Origin: Thiotrichaceae bacterium
Lineage (GTDB): Bacteria; Pseudomonadota; Gammaproteobacteria; Thiotrichales; Thiotrichaceae
Assembly: GCA_026989335.1 (NCBI GenBank)
Contig: JALSJN010000018.1
Coordinates: 1-64,000, forward strand
Direction of reading: 5' to 3'
Length of the DNA stretch: 64,000 nucleotides
The translations under genes were made by a program, and so were the position numbers. This document shows positions 63,907 through 64,000 of this stretch, piece after piece. The notes below the pieces were generated by a model. That model did not search any database, had not been told where the DNA came from, and saw nothing but the letters and a program-made list of their open reading frames with translations. The number at the start of each line of letters is the position of its first letter. The first letter of the stretch is position 1.

Positions 63907-64000
63907 TTAACGAGTCCTAGGGCAGATCTCATCTGCACTAAAAAAGTAATCCATCTCTATCTTAGCATTTTCTTCGCTGTCTGACCCGTGAACCGCGTTT
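63907..64000 (-). CDS. ndk: Nucleoside diphosphate kinase, 3' part only
   Basis: The last 94 bases read on the minus strand give the C-terminus of Ndk: [20 protein letters not shown] and the end [15 protein letters not shown] contains the phosphorylated catalytic His of the family. The gene runs off the window end. It is the gene before rlmN in the usual ndk-rlmN-pilW order. The stop is TAA at 63909-63907. Confidence 0.93.
   Translation of the reverse strand, partial: NAVHGSDSEENAKIEMDYFFSADEICPRTR

Overview
The window is a stretch of gammaproteobacterial chromosome of fairly low GC (A/T-rich by eye, not measured). This placement rests on conserved gene strings: yceF / yceD-rpmF-plsX-fabH, uvrC-pgsA, trpF-trpB-trpA-accD-folC-SPOR-cvpA-purF, and ndk-rlmN-pilW-rodZ-hisS-yfgM-bamB, with type IV pilus (PilW), LolA/Bam-type outer membrane and homodimeric-E1 pyruvate dehydrogenase features. 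I see no tRNA, rRNA, CRISPR array, prophage or insertion sequence. The genus cannot be fixed from the sequence alone.

Layout. 1-1.1 kb: 3' part of a UDP-glucose pyrophosphorylase, then a tandem interspersed repeat. 1.1-4.9 kb (minus strand): an operon of the bufferin / gold-induced type. It encodes four small secreted cysteine peptides of the DUF2282 family, an MNIO (DUF692) RiPP-modifying enzyme, its DUF2063 partner and a DoxX membrane protein. 5-7.9 kb: folB-folK-ispG-trmJ. 8-15.5 kb: accessory block with a CotH-kinase lipoprotein, a HerA-like ATPase and two paralogous beta-helix lipoproteins. 15.9-21.9 kb: aceE-aceF-lpdA. 22-35 kb: housekeeping genes (rnt, Rieske protein, RIO kinase, cysE, pyrC, CbbY-like, ssb, maf) plus one secreted glycosidase-like protein. 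35-41 kb: yceD-rpmF-plsX-fabH-uvrC-pgsA. 41-49.7 kb (minus): trp-acc-fol-pur string. 49.8-54.8 kb: stress-type membrane protein, two unknown small proteins, DUF455 protein, lytic transglycosylase, pgi. 55-57.8 kb: a second CotH-kinase gene, broken by three frameshifts and ending in a GlyGly-CTERM-like sorting tail. 57.8-64 kb (minus): bamB-yfgM-hisS-rodZ-pilW-rlmN-ndk (cut by the window end).

The most interesting system is the bufferin-like operon. Three of the four precursors keep exactly the same four-cysteine spacing (11, 7 and 21 residues). The fourth has lost the two inner cysteines through a 9-residue contraction but keeps the outer pair. An intrinsic terminator lies between the last precursor gene and the modifying-enzyme gene, which should make precursors more abundant than enzyme. 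Reading the family as copper-scavenging peptides is established knowledge for relatives. What this multi-precursor set does is inference.

Other points worth a look are the Cys-rich beta-helix pair with a perfect ten-copy hexanucleotide tract, RNA hairpins next to pgsA and inside the pyruvate dehydrogenase operon, and a nearly leaderless yceD promoter. The ispG gene is also missing from its usual place between rodZ and hisS and sits behind folBK instead.
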